64,000 nt of DNA from Streptomyces chrestomyceticus JCM 4735 (GTDB lineage Bacteria; Actinomycetota; Actinomycetes; Streptomycetales; Streptomycetaceae), in the NCBI RefSeq assembly GCF_003865135.1, contig NZ_BHZC01000001.1, forward strand, positions 6,572,001 through 6,636,000, written 5' to 3'. A program made the position numbers and the translations under genes. Under the pieces are notes generated by a model. It worked only from the letters and a program-made list of their open reading frames with translations, had not been told where the DNA came from and did not search any database. The stretch's first letter is position 1. Each line of letters opens with the position of its first letter. Of the stretch, positions 14,854 through 22,431 are shown in pieces.

Positions 14854-15167
14854 GCGGGGCCTCCGTTCTGGCGGAGTTGTTCGGCGATGGCCATCCATCC
14901 GGCGACCTTGGCGTCGGTGCCGGTGAGGTGCTGGCCGGAGGGCAGGGCGATGACGTTGGCGGTCTGGGCCACCCGGCGGATCTCGGAGAAGGCGAACTGA
15001 AGGGTTCCGGCGGTCACGGGCTTGCTGGCGGCGCCGAGGCGCTCGAGGGCGGCCCACAGCTCGTTCGGCTGGGTGCCGTTGGCGAGGGTGTCGGCGATGG
15101 TTTTGCGGACTTGGCGCTGGCCGTAGGTGTTGCCGGTCTTGTAGCGCTCGAGGAAGGCGTCGGACAT
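14850..15167 (-). CDS. C-terminal domain of the replication initiator (separate frame)
   Basis: 105 residues from ATG 15167, though the frame is open further upstream through the purine tract to at least 15,300 (AVTQTGERAIEDRMSDAFL). It reads as the natural continuation of the initiator gene in the -1 frame: helical, with GQRQVRKTIADTLANG and TLQFAFSEIRRVAQ. It may be reached by frameshifting at the C6 run (15,238-15,243), be translated separately, or be joined once an indel is corrected. Confidence 0.55.
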   Translation of the reverse strand: MSDAFLERYKTGNTYGQRQVRKTIADTLANGTQPNELWAALERLGAASKPVTAGTLQFAFSEIRRVAQTANVIALPSGQHLTGTDAKVAGWMAIAEQLRQNGGPA

Positions 15168-16027
15168 CCGGTCTTCGATGGCCCTCTCGCCCGTCTGCGT
15201 GACGGCGGGGCTGCCGGAGAGATCACCGCAAGGGGGTGGGGGGTTCCCTTCCTTTCCCTTCCCTGTTCCCTTCCTTTCCCTTCCGTCAGTGAATGGTTCA
15301 GTGAAAAATTCTCACCGCGCGTGTCGGTCTCGGCCTCGAAGTTCGACGGAGCGTGAGATTTGTTCACTGGGTCATTCAGTGAGTCCTCACGCACTTCGCG
15401 TGAACGATTCAGTGACTCGTTCAGTGAATCCTCAAGCCCCGCCAGCCCGGCGGGCGGAATGAACTCCTCCCCTCCCGGGGTGCCGCGCCGGCCCCGCTCG
15501 CACACCTGGTGCACGGCACGGACATTGGACGGGTGATCGGTGCCCCCCGCGGCCACCGGCCGGATGTGATCGACGGCCAGGTTGTGGCCGTCGTTGACCA
15601 CCAGGGCGCGAGGGATCTCACCGCCGCACAGCTGGCACACCCAGCCGTCCCGCCGGGCGTACATCTCCCGCACCTGCCAGGCGCCGGTCGACGGCGGCGG
15701 CAGCTTGCTCTTCTGCGGCCGGTTGATCCGCTGGTGCTTGCGGAAGTTGACGACCACGGCCATCTGCTGCCGGGCCGCTCCCGCGATGAACGGGAAGACC
15801 AGGCCGGCGTCGGTCAGGCACTGCATCAGCTTGCCGACATCACCGACCGTCAGGTCGTCGTCGTACATGAACGCCTGCGCCTTGACGTAGGCCGGCGTCC
15901 AGCGCAGGAGCCCCTCGTCATCGGCCATGTTGAACGTCGCGATGAACAGCAGACGAGCATCGCGCGGCAGCACCCCGAGGAGCTCGTCCTCCCAGAACTC
16001 CGGCTTCACCGTGCGAATGCGCGGCAT
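15014..16027 (-). CDS. Phage/plasmid replication initiator with internal HNH domain
   Basis: 337 residues as written; the start is ATG 16027 behind GAGGAG. Residues 1-110 match the winged-helix N-terminus of phage initiators (RIRTVKPEFWEDELLG, LLFIATFNMADDEGLL, NFRKHQRINRPQ). Residues 125-180 form an HNH nuclease-like unit (CQLCGGEIP, then DHIRPVAAGG, then NVRAVHQVC). Next come SLNE/SLND repeats encoded by the iteron-like DNA repeats. After about residue 255 this frame becomes Pro/Ser/Arg-rich and unnatural, while the true C-terminal domain continues in another frame. Confidence 0.7.
   Translation of the reverse strand: MPRIRTVKPEFWEDELLGVLPRDARLLFIATFNMADDEGLLRWTPAYVKAQAFMYDDDLTVGDVGKLMQCLTDAGLVFPFIAGAARQQMAVVVNFRKHQRINRPQKSKLPPPSTGAWQVREMYARRDGWVCQLCGGEIPRALVVNDGHNLAVDHIRPVAAGGTDHPSNVRAVHQVCERGRRGTPGGEEFIPPAGLAGLEDSLNESLNRSREVREDSLNDPVNKSHAPSNFEAETDTRGENFSLNHSLTEGKGREQGRERKGTPHPLAVISPAAPPSRRRARGPSKTGCPTPSSSATRPATPTASAKSAKPSPTPSPTAPSRTSCGPPSSASAPPASP
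15232..15427. other. Candidate replication origin: iterons plus pyrimidine tracts inside the initiator gene
   Basis: Five direct copies of (T/G)TCAGTGA lie at 15285, 15297, 15375, 15408 and 15420, two pairs of them spaced exactly 12 bp. An inverted degenerate copy, TTCACTGG, lies at 15363-15370. Beside them are two identical 19-base pyrimidine runs (15244-15262 and 15266-15284) and an AT-rich GTGAAAAATT. Iterons and a strand-asymmetric region within an initiator gene parallel lambda ori in gene O. Because the repeats encode SLN peptides in frame, coding repetition is the alternative. Confidence 0.5.
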
Positions 16028-16077
16028 CAACGACCACGCTCCTCGCGCACCGAGAGCTCACGATGTTGCACAGCCAT
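16027..16077 (-). CDS. 16-residue leader peptide coupled to the initiator
   Basis: ATG 16077 has AAGGA 8-12 bases upstream. It encodes MAVQHRELSVREERGR, and its TGA overlaps the initiator ATG (TGATG). Such coupling can set initiator dosage. It is short, so chance cannot be excluded. Confidence 0.35.
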   Translation of the reverse strand: MAVQHRELSVREERGR

Positions 16078-16114
16078 GTCGTCTTCCTTCTGCTGGTGCG
16101 GTTGTGCTGTTGCG

Positions 16115-16150
16115 CCCGGGGCGGGGGTGGAGGGTCACCCCCGCCCCGGG
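16115..16150 (-). terminator. GC-rich hairpin downstream of the clamp-like gene
   Basis: CCCGGGGCGGGGGT pairs with ACCCCCGCCCCGGG around an 8-base loop. It lies 24 bases after the clamp-like stop and before the initiator leader. No U-tract is present, so it may attenuate rather than terminate. Confidence 0.6.
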
Positions 16151-16173
16151 GCCGTGCAGGTGGTGCAGGAGGG

Positions 16174-17148
16174 TCAGGCGCTCGTGGGCTGCTTGGCGGC
16201 CTGCTTGGCCTTGTGCTGCTCGAATTCGGCCCGCCACTGCTCGGGGTCGTGGCCGGCGTCCTGGGCGGCGTCGTACGCGAACTCGCCGATCTCGCCAGAC
16301 TCCATCTCGGCGTTGACTTCGCGGGTGATGCGTTCGGCGAGGCCGGGGTCTGCGGTGCGCAGGGAGACGAGGAAGCGGTGGGCGGCCCAGGCGTAGCACC
16401 CGGCGGTGACCGAGGCGGAGAACAGCGGCGAGGTGTGAGGCGCGCTGTAGATGTCGGAGGTGGCGCGCAGGGTCGCGCGCAGAGCAGTTGTCTGGAACTC
16501 GGCGACCGCTCCGGGTGCGGGCTGCGGCGACGTGAGTTCGGCGTGGGGGCCGTCGCCGAGGCTGGCGGCCCATGCGGCGATGTCGTCTTCGCGGGTGGGC
16601 TCGCCGGTGAAGCGCATGGGCATCTGCAGGCCGAGGACGTCTTCGGCGACGATGACGACCGGCTGCTCGGCGGCGGGCTGCCAGAAGCGCGCTCCGTAGC
16701 CGAGGAGTTCCCAGCGGGTCAGCAGACGGGGCGAGAGGCTGGTGCGTGCGGCCTCGGTCAGGGGGTTGGCCAGTGCGGTGCGGACGATGTCGCGCCAGGC
16801 GATGAACTCGTCACTGCGGGCGGTGGTGACCTTGGCGGTGTCCGTGGTGAGCGTGAGCGTGTCAGCCGTGGGGGTGAGGGTGACGGCGCGGTCGCCGGGC
16901 AGGCTCTGCAGCCACGAGGTCAGCCACTCGATGTCCGGCTGCGGGATGGTCAGGGCCCACGGGGCGGCCGCGGCGTCGAGGCGGGTGCGGGCGACGGCCA
17001 GGGTGAACCGGTCGGTGGCGACGGCGTGCAGCATCGTTCCGTCCCAGTCCAGTCGGATGCCGTGGATGATCGAGTGGTACTCGCTGCCGACGTGCGGGGT
17101 GGTGACCTCGATGAGGCGCAGCAGGCGGTGGGCGTTGAGGCTGGTCAC
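16174..17148 (-). CDS. DNA sliding-clamp (DnaN-like) protein
   Basis: 324 residues from GTG 17148, close to the ~360-380 of bacterial beta clamps. Clamp-like subdomain features: LRLIEVTTPHVGSEYHSI, then LDWDGTMLHAVATDRFTLA (the usual DGxxLxAVATDxxRL pattern) near residues 30-52, and LPGDRAVTLTPTADTLTLTT. The charged C-terminus (EQWRAEFEQHKAKQ) is extra. A phage clamp would tether polymerase during element replication. Similarity is clear in the first domain only. Confidence 0.55.
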   Translation of the reverse strand: MTSLNAHRLLRLIEVTTPHVGSEYHSIIHGIRLDWDGTMLHAVATDRFTLAVARTRLDAAAAPWALTIPQPDIEWLTSWLQSLPGDRAVTLTPTADTLTLTTDTAKVTTARSDEFIAWRDIVRTALANPLTEAARTSLSPRLLTRWELLGYGARFWQPAAEQPVVIVAEDVLGLQMPMRFTGEPTREDDIAAWAASLGDGPHAELTSPQPAPGAVAEFQTTALRATLRATSDIYSAPHTSPLFSASVTAGCYAWAAHRFLVSLRTADPGLAERITREVNAEMESGEIGEFAYDAAQDAGHDPEQWRAEFEQHKAKQAAKQPTSA

Positions 17149-17432
17149 GGGTTCTTCCTCTCGGGGCGGACGGCGGCCTGGGCCGCGCGGTAGGCAGTGG
17201 GTGTGGAGCGGCGTTTGCCGGAGGCGATGGCGCGGGCGTCGATGAGCGCGGACGCGGACTGCGGGGTCGGGGTGGTCCAGGCGCCGGCGGGGGCGCCGGG
17301 GCCGGGCTGCGGCTCGGGGTGTCCGGCGGCCGCCCAGGGGGCGTGTGCCGAGCAGCGGCGGCCGCAGGGGTAGAGCCGGACCGGGCCGGTGTGCTCGCCG
17401 AGCGCCTCGCACGGACGCGGGGCGGCGGTCAC
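17145..17432 (-). CDS. Hypothetical protein with Cys-rich N-terminus
   Basis: 95 residues from GTG 17432 (GTGA overlap). The N-terminal PCEALGEHTGPVRLYPCGRRC looks like a small metal-binding or disulfide-bearing motif. The C-terminal half has AIASGKRRSTPTAYRAAQ. It is coupled to the clamp-like gene. Confidence 0.5.
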   Translation of the reverse strand: MTAAPRPCEALGEHTGPVRLYPCGRRCSAHAPWAAAGHPEPQPGPGAPAGAWTTPTPQSASALIDARAIASGKRRSTPTAYRAAQAAVRPERKNP

Positions 17433-18220
17433 GCCGCGGCCCCGGCTTCGCGTCGTACGGCAGCGCGGGCGTTGAGGCAGGGCTGGCAGACGGTCTGTCC
17501 CAGACGTCGGTGCGCGGCGTCTCCGGCAGGTGTGCCGCACCGGCCGGTCCAGTCGGGGAAGGCCGCGGGGTCGTCGATCGTGTCGTCGTCCCACGCGCCC
17601 ACCGGAGCCCAGCCGTTGGCCGCGGCCTGCGCCCGGGCCCGGCTGTACCGCTGGACGGCGACGCCGTGCTCGCGCGGGTCGGCGCGCCACAGCGCGTCAT
17701 ACAGGCCGCGTACTGCCCGCACGGTGCGGACCACCACCCGCTCCCGGTGCAGGGTGGCGGCGAAGTTGGCGTCGCTCATGCCGAGCCGGACGGCCAGGTG
17801 GTGCTGCGGCCAGCCCGCGGTGATGAGGGCCTGCAGCCGGCGGGCGGTTCCGGTGGCGCCGATGACGGTGCAGGCCGGCAGGTTGTCGAGGGTGGGCTCG
17901 ACGGCGAGGACGGCCGCGGCCAGCGCCGGACGTACCTTCTCCTGCGGCCCGGTGCCGCGCTCCGGGCGCCCGGTGATGATTGCCTGGAGGCGTTTGCGGT
18001 CCACGCCCGCCGCCGCGGCGATGGCTCGCAGGCCCATGCTGCAGGACTGCAGGTGGCGGATGTGGATGCGGACGGGCTCGGCGTCGGCCCAGGGCCGCCA
18101 CGTGCCGTAGGCGACGGCGCGGTTGCGGTTGTCGTCGTACTGGCTGCGGGCGAAGGCGCAGACGTAGCAGCGGCAGCCGTCCAGCCGGTAACGGGCGTAG
18201 CCGTGTGGGCGCTCGTTCAT
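17429..18220 (-). CDS. Large helix-turn-helix protein with N-terminal Cys motif
   Basis: 263 residues from ATG 18220. N-terminal HGYARYRLDGCRCYVCAFA (about residues 6-24) is followed by two probable HTH units: LRAIAAAAGVDRKRLQAII (residues 65-84) and LAVRLGMSDANFAATL (about 143-158). A CxxC-type pair occurs near the end (CQPCLNAR). This layout is frequent in Streptomyces phages and plasmids, where it is annotated only as a DNA-binding protein. Transcriptional or replication control is inferred. Confidence 0.55.
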   Translation of the reverse strand: MNERPHGYARYRLDGCRCYVCAFARSQYDDNRNRAVAYGTWRPWADAEPVRIHIRHLQSCSMGLRAIAAAAGVDRKRLQAIITGRPERGTGPQEKVRPALAAAVLAVEPTLDNLPACTVIGATGTARRLQALITAGWPQHHLAVRLGMSDANFAATLHRERVVVRTVRAVRGLYDALWRADPREHGVAVQRYSRARAQAAANGWAPVGAWDDDTIDDPAAFPDWTGRCGTPAGDAAHRRLGQTVCQPCLNARAAVRREAGAAA

Positions 18221-18603
18221 GCCGCCGCCTTCCGGGCCAGGACGCGCTGGACGGTGCGTGCGGTGCATCCGGCCGCCGTACCGATCTGCTCGGGGGTCAT
18301 GCCGCCGCGCTCGGCCAGGCGCCGGATCAGGCTGTCGCGGTCGTCGCCCTCCGGCCCCTCCTGCGGTTCGGCGGTGGCCTGCCTGGCGCGGGCGTATGGC
18401 GTGTGTCCGGCCCACAGGCCGTGCCGCCGCTCGCGGGACACGTCGCCCTCCACCCGGGCCGCGTGCTCCTCACACTGGGTCCGGACCGGGCACGTCGCGC
18501 AGAGCTTTCGTGCGGTGGCGTAGCGGTTGTTGTCCTCGGGGTGGAAGAGGTCCGGGTCGGTCTGGGCGCACAGCGCCTCGTCCATCCAGTCGAAGGCGCT
18601 CAT
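18217..18603 (-). CDS. WhiB-family Fe-S protein with added C-terminal HTH
   Basis: 128 residues from ATG 18603. The four WhiB cysteines are present (C12, then CATCPVRTQC at residues 35-44), with the turn motif GLWAG near residue 63 in place of GVWGG. Beyond the normal end, residues 90-128 form a helix-turn-helix (LIRRLAERGGMTPEQIG, AAGCTARTVQRVL). Wbl proteins bind a [4Fe-4S] cluster and the primary sigma factor; the extra domain may add direct DNA specificity. This is the second WhiB of the operon. Confidence 0.8.
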   Translation of the reverse strand: MSAFDWMDEALCAQTDPDLFHPEDNNRYATARKLCATCPVRTQCEEHAARVEGDVSRERRHGLWAGHTPYARARQATAEPQEGPEGDDRDSLIRRLAERGGMTPEQIGTAAGCTARTVQRVLARKAAA

Positions 18604-18794
18604 CGGCCGGCCTCGGCTTCGAAGAGGTCGGCTACCTGGCGCAGGACGTAGGCCGCGGCCTGCCTGCTCATGCCCTGGGCGCCGGACTCGATGCTGACGC
18701 TGCCCTCGGTGCTGCCGGGGCGGATGATGACGAAGGCCAGCGCGTCGCTTCCGTCGATCGCGACCATGGTCGTCTCTGGCTTGGGAGTGGTCAC
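18600..18794 (-). CDS. Hypothetical small protein
   Basis: 64 residues from GTG 18794: a beta-rich N-terminal half (MVAIDGSDALAFVIIRPG) and a C-terminal helix (AAAYVLRQVADLFEAEAG). It sits between the two WhiB genes and is coupled on both sides. No family was recognised. Confidence 0.5.
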   Translation of the reverse strand: MTTPKPETTMVAIDGSDALAFVIIRPGSTEGSVSIESGAQGMSRQAAAYVLRQVADLFEAEAGR

Positions 18795-19069
18795 AAGGCC
18801 CCCTTGATCGTGTCGCAGCCGGTGCAGCGGTACTTGCCGCCGTCCGGCACATGGCGGGTGGTGAGGTGGGCGCACACGGTCGTGTCGCAGACGAGCCACC
18901 GGGCGCCGGGCGGGACCGCAGCGAACACCGCGGTGTCGGCAACGCGCGCGGCCGCAGCGCGGCGGTGGGCGGCGCGTACCGGCCCGGCGGGAGCGGGCCG
19001 TAGGACGCGGTCGACGAGGGCGGCGAACAGCGCGCCGGGGAGAGCGGCGAGCACCGCGGCCCAGGTCAT
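18791..19069 (-). CDS. Membrane-anchored protein with C-terminal zinc ribbon
   Basis: 92 residues from ATG 19069. One hydrophobic helix (AAVLAALPGALFAALVD) is followed by a region with CDTTVCAHLTTRH and YRCTGCDTIKG, four cysteines arranged like a small ribbon. The role is unknown. Confidence 0.5.
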   Translation of the reverse strand: MTWAAVLAALPGALFAALVDRVLRPAPAGPVRAAHRRAAAARVADTAVFAAVPPGARWLVCDTTVCAHLTTRHVPDGGKYRCTGCDTIKGAL

Positions 19070-19353
19070 CGGCCGACCTCTTCCAGCAGGGCCCAGCGGC
19101 GGCGGATGCTGCGGCGCTCGGCCTCCGACAGGCCGCCCCACACGCCCCACTCCTCGCCGGCGGCGAGCGCCCAGTCCTGGCAGATGCGCATAACCGGGCA
19201 GCGGCGGCAGACCGCCTTCGCGTCAGCGATCTGCGCCTTCGCGGGGCCGGCGTACCCGACCGGGTAGAACAGCTCAGGGGCCTCCGTCCGGCAGGCGCCG
19301 AGCAGCTGCCACCCGGTGACCGCGTCGCGCGGCGCGTCCAGATGGCGCGTCAT
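19066..19353 (-). CDS. WhiB-family transcription regulator
   Basis: 95 residues from ATG 19353. The cysteines lie at residue 21 (GACRTEAPELF) and in CRRCPVMRIC (about 49-58), followed by the classic GVWGGLSEAERR. All four Fe-S ligands and the turn are intact. In phages, Wbl proteins such as WhiBTM4 interfere with host WhiB2 and superinfection; a similar role here is inference. Confidence 0.9.
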   Translation of the reverse strand: MTRHLDAPRDAVTGWQLLGACRTEAPELFYPVGYAGPAKAQIADAKAVCRRCPVMRICQDWALAAGEEWGVWGGLSEAERRSIRRRWALLEEVGR

Positions 19354-20183
19354 GACGTTGTTCCCGGGACAGTCTGGCCACCGGTGATCTCGTCGGCGGT
19401 GACGCGCGGGGCGGGGAACTCGTCCTCGGCGGTGACCTCGCCGCGCTGGAGGGACTGGAAGATGACCTGTAGCTGGGCCACGTCGTGGTCGGTCCACTTC
19501 GCCGAGGCCCGGCCGAGCTTGGTCTCGATGCGGTCCGCGGTGACGCCGACCCCCTCGAAGGCACGGATCGCGTCGGCCACCCGCACGTTCAGCGACTTGC
19601 CGCCCCCGTCACGCAGGGTCCGCTCACACAGGGCCTTGGCCTCCTCCACGAACCACGGCGGCAGGATCGCGAAGATCGCCTCCCGGACGCGGCGGGCCCC
19701 GTTGTTGGCGTTGTTCTCGTAGATGTCCCGCAGCTCCTTCAGCGGCACGGGACCGTAGTCCTTGGTGTCCCGCAGGTGCGGGACGATGAAGGTGCTGCTG
19801 GTGCGCGAGTTCTTCTCGACGTCCCAGGCGAACGCCTGCATCTCCGACTGCGCGAACTCGTCGTCGCGGCGCATCTCGACCAGCCCGTACTGCACGTTGC
19901 CCCAGCAGCGCGCCAGCTCGCGAGCGAGGTGGACGGACGGCCCGGACACCGTGGTACCTGCACGGGGGAAGCGGAAGAACGCACGCTCGGCCAGGTACTT
20001 CTGCTTGCACGACTCGCGCATCTCGTCGATGGCGGCCTGGATGTTGCGGGGGCACTGCTGCGCCACGACGATCGCCGCCTGCACCTCGGCCACCGCGCGG
20101 GACTGCTCCACCGCGGTTCCCTGGCCGATGCGCGCCGGCGCCCCCGCCGGGCTCATGCGCTCGATCTGCTGGTGCTGCTTCAC
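19350..20183 (-). CDS. RecT-like phage recombination protein (partner of RecE-like gene)
   Basis: 277 residues from GTG 20183, overlapping the RecE-like stop (GTGA). The start was chosen by that coupling; a longer reading frame upstream only shadows the next gene. Contains FFRFPRAGTTVSGPSVHLA, CWGNVQYGL, and a C-terminal LGRASAKWTDHDVAQLQVIF block, seen in actinophage genes next to RecE-type exonucleases. Single-strand annealing is the probable function, judged mainly from this pairing. Confidence 0.55.
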   Translation of the reverse strand: MKQHQQIERMSPAGAPARIGQGTAVEQSRAVAEVQAAIVVAQQCPRNIQAAIDEMRESCKQKYLAERAFFRFPRAGTTVSGPSVHLARELARCWGNVQYGLVEMRRDDEFAQSEMQAFAWDVEKNSRTSSTFIVPHLRDTKDYGPVPLKELRDIYENNANNGARRVREAIFAILPPWFVEEAKALCERTLRDGGGKSLNVRVADAIRAFEGVGVTADRIETKLGRASAKWTDHDVAQLQVIFQSLQRGEVTAEDEFPAPRVTADEITGGQTVPGTTS

Positions 20184-21073
20184 AGGTACTCCTCGGAGTC
20201 GCGGATCTCCGCGTACGGGGGAAGGGAGAGATAAGCGATGTCGTCGCTGTAGCCGGGCCAGCGGCCGGTCGCGGCGCACTCGGCGTACGTCTCGATGGCG
20301 CGCCGGTTGCGGGCGGCGCCTATGCGCATCGCCATCGCGCTGGGCTGGTAGACGATCACCAGGTACGGCGGCGTCTTCTCCTGGCACACGAACACGAACT
20401 GGGCGTCGTCCCCGGCCAGGCCGAGAGCACGGCAGCCGGAGCGGTACCAGTCGGCCTGCTGGTGGTAGCCGTACTCGTGCATCGCCCGCTGCAGCGCGGT
20501 GGGGTCGGCGGACCGGGTGGTCTTGTAGTCGGGGATGACCATGCGGCCGGGGCCCGGTATGGGGCGCCAGTCCAGCAGCGCGCGCCGCATGACGCCGGTC
20601 GGGCCGTCCCGCCACACGAGCGCGGACTCGGGTGTGCCGCTGCCGGGCTCGAACAGCTTCCTGGCGACCGGGTGCTGCCACAGGGCTGCCGCCATGGCCT
20701 GCACCACGTCGTAGTCCTTGCGCAGAAGCGGCATGGCACCGCTCGCGCGGACCGCTTCGCGCTCGTCCCGGGCAGCCGCCGTACGCCAGTCGTCGAAGTC
20801 CAGCGGCACCAGCTCGGGGCCGGCACCGAGGACCAGGCGGTGCGCGGCTTGCCCGAAGTCGAACGTGGCCTTCGGCTGCGGCGGGTTGTCCTGCTCGTGC
20901 CGGAAGAGCGCCGGGCAGGACGGAGGCAGCAGCTTGCGGGCGCCCGACGAGGACAGAGAGCCGCCCGGCACCGGATCGGAGTGGTACTCGTCAGCGGTCA
21001 GGTCGTACAGGCCGGGCCCGGTGACGGGCCCGGCGGCCGGGGCCGAAGCCCCGGCCGGCAGGGTGGTCGTCAC
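20180..21073 (-). CDS. RecE-like PD-(D/E)XK exonuclease
   Basis: 297 residues. GLYDLTADEYHSDPVPGGSL near residue 21 and FDFGQAAHRLVLGAGPEL near 92 are typical of the PDDEXK (DUF3799/ExoVIII-like) fold. The catalytic segment VMRRALLDWRP followed by VIPDYKTTRSADP supplies the D-x(n)-D-x-K residues (about 160-185). QADWYRSGCRALG forms the closing helix. With the RecT-like gene it would resect double-stranded ends for single-strand annealing. Confidence 0.75.
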   Translation of the reverse strand: MTTTLPAGASAPAAGPVTGPGLYDLTADEYHSDPVPGGSLSSSGARKLLPPSCPALFRHEQDNPPQPKATFDFGQAAHRLVLGAGPELVPLDFDDWRTAAARDEREAVRASGAMPLLRKDYDVVQAMAAALWQHPVARKLFEPGSGTPESALVWRDGPTGVMRRALLDWRPIPGPGRMVIPDYKTTRSADPTALQRAMHEYGYHQQADWYRSGCRALGLAGDDAQFVFVCQEKTPPYLVIVYQPSAMAMRIGAARNRRAIETYAECAATGRWPGYSDDIAYLSLPPYAEIRDSEEYL

Positions 21074-21528
21074 CTAATCCTCCCGATCTCACGGAGGCCG
21101 CCGGTACGCGCCCGGACTGCCTCCGTCGGCTCCCCGTCGTCGAAGGGGCTGGTGTCGAAGGGAGCAATCAGCTCGCCTTTCACCGGGTCGGTGTCCTGGC
21201 TCATCCAGGCACACCCCTTGCCGTCGATGTAGATACGGCGGCGCCGGTCGGCCGGGTCATCGGGGCGGTTGCCGCTGGCGGCCTCTTCGACTGCCTTCAC
21301 CCACTCCGGCTCGGGCAGCGGCTGCTTCCAGCGCCGAGCATCCTGGCGGGCCCGGTCGCACAGGTCGCGCACGGCACCGAGGCAGCTGCTCAGGTGAGCC
21401 ATCTCCTCGGCCACCGCCGGCTCCTTGCCGACGAATTCCTCCAACTGCGTGACCAGCCAGCGGATATCGGCGAGGAGCAGCCCGGCCTCAAGGCGTTCCT
21501 TGATCTGCGTGAGGCGGTCGTCAGCCAC
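21070..21528 (-). CDS. Hypothetical protein upstream of RecE/RecT
   Basis: 152 residues. Helical N-terminal half (LTQIKERLEAGLLLADIRW, AVAEEMAHLSSCLGAV) and a beta-rich tail (RRRRIYIDGKGCAWMSQDTD). It is coupled to the exonuclease gene. No family was recognised. Confidence 0.5.
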   Translation of the reverse strand: MADDRLTQIKERLEAGLLLADIRWLVTQLEEFVGKEPAVAEEMAHLSSCLGAVRDLCDRARQDARRWKQPLPEPEWVKAVEEAASGNRPDDPADRRRRIYIDGKGCAWMSQDTDPVKGELIAPFDTSPFDDGEPTEAVRARTGGLREIGRIR

Positions 21529-21841
21529 GGTCGCCTCCAGGCGTCTCCACGGCCGGCAGCCCGATGGCCTCCCGCCGCTTGGCCAACAGCTCGGCGACGA
21601 AGTGGTGGTCGACCTCCTGAGCGCCGTACCGCACGGCCATGGCCCGCTTGCCGGCCGTCAGGTCGTAGTGCCACCGGTAGGCGTGGTCCTGGAACCAGGT
21701 CATTCGGAGCCCGAGGCGCTGGGCGAAGGCGTGCAGCTCCTCGATGTCGTCGGCGAGCAGGTGGCACCAGTGGGTGTAGCGCAGGCCGCGCATCTTCGAG
21801 ACGGTCGTGTAGTCCTTGATCTCGTCCACGTACACGGACAT
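21521..21841 (-). CDS. DUF4031-family protein
   Basis: 106 residues from ATG 21841. MSVYVDEIKDYTTV at the N-terminus, then WCHLLADDIEELHAFAQRLGL and a Trp/His-rich core (TWFQDHAYRWHYDL), are the standard DUF4031 signature. The family is common in phages and plasmids, with unknown biochemistry. Confidence 0.8.
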   Translation of the reverse strand: MSVYVDEIKDYTTVSKMRGLRYTHWCHLLADDIEELHAFAQRLGLRMTWFQDHAYRWHYDLTAGKRAMAVRYGAQEVDHHFVAELLAKRREAIGLPAVETPGGDRG

Positions 21842-22431
21842 CAGGCCGCCACCTGCTTCCGGTCGGGCATCGGCGTGGCCACGTAGTCGCGGGAGGCGCC
21901 CTTGCCGGACGGCCACGGCCGCCAGGTGATGGGGCCGTGGCAGCGGCGCATGGGGTCGTGGAACGCGCTGCGGGTGAACGACAGGCGTCGGCAGTCCGGG
22001 CATTGCAGCTCGGGGCCGATCTTCTTGCCGTAGTGGCGGGTGGCCAGCGCCTCCGGGTAGTCGAAGTGGTCCAATCGCTGGACCTCGATCGATCCGTCGA
22101 TCGCGACCTCGCCGTTCAGGCTGATGTCGGTCGGGTCGTCGGCGTAGTGGGCCAGGGCGTCGTCCTCGGACGGGGCGCTGACCCACAGCACGTACCGGGT
22201 GACGGTCTCGACGACGATCGGGTATTCGCGCTCGTCCAGGTCCCACAGGGAGTGGACGGGGTGCCCGTCGGTGATCAGGTCGTTGATGTCCTCGTCCAGC
22301 CCGAGGCCGACGGCACGCGGGTACTTACGGCGCCGCGCATCCTCGTGCGCGCCGGCGTGGCGCAGCTCCAGTACGCAGTCGTAGATGCTGTGGTCGCTGC
22401 CGGTCTCGAACAGCGGCTCGGCACACTTCAT
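21841..22431 (-). CDS. Hypothetical protein with a CxxC motif
   Basis: 196 residues. An N-terminal CVLELRHAGAHEDARRR stretch (residues 19-35) resembles a motif seen in small actinophage proteins. A middle domain (YPIVVETVTRYVLWVSAPS) and a C-terminal CPDCRRLSF knuckle (about 143-151) follow. The function is unknown. Confidence 0.5.
   Translation of the reverse strand: MKCAEPLFETGSDHSIYDCVLELRHAGAHEDARRRKYPRAVGLGLDEDINDLITDGHPVHSLWDLDEREYPIVVETVTRYVLWVSAPSEDDALAHYADDPTDISLNGEVAIDGSIEVQRLDHFDYPEALATRHYGKKIGPELQCPDCRRLSFTRSAFHDPMRRCHGPITWRPWPSGKGASRDYVATPMPDRKQVAA

Noticed and set aside
15232..15284. Polypyrimidine runs considered as a stand-alone terminator or promoter
   Set aside because: They lie inside the initiator coding region beside iterons and fit an origin component better.
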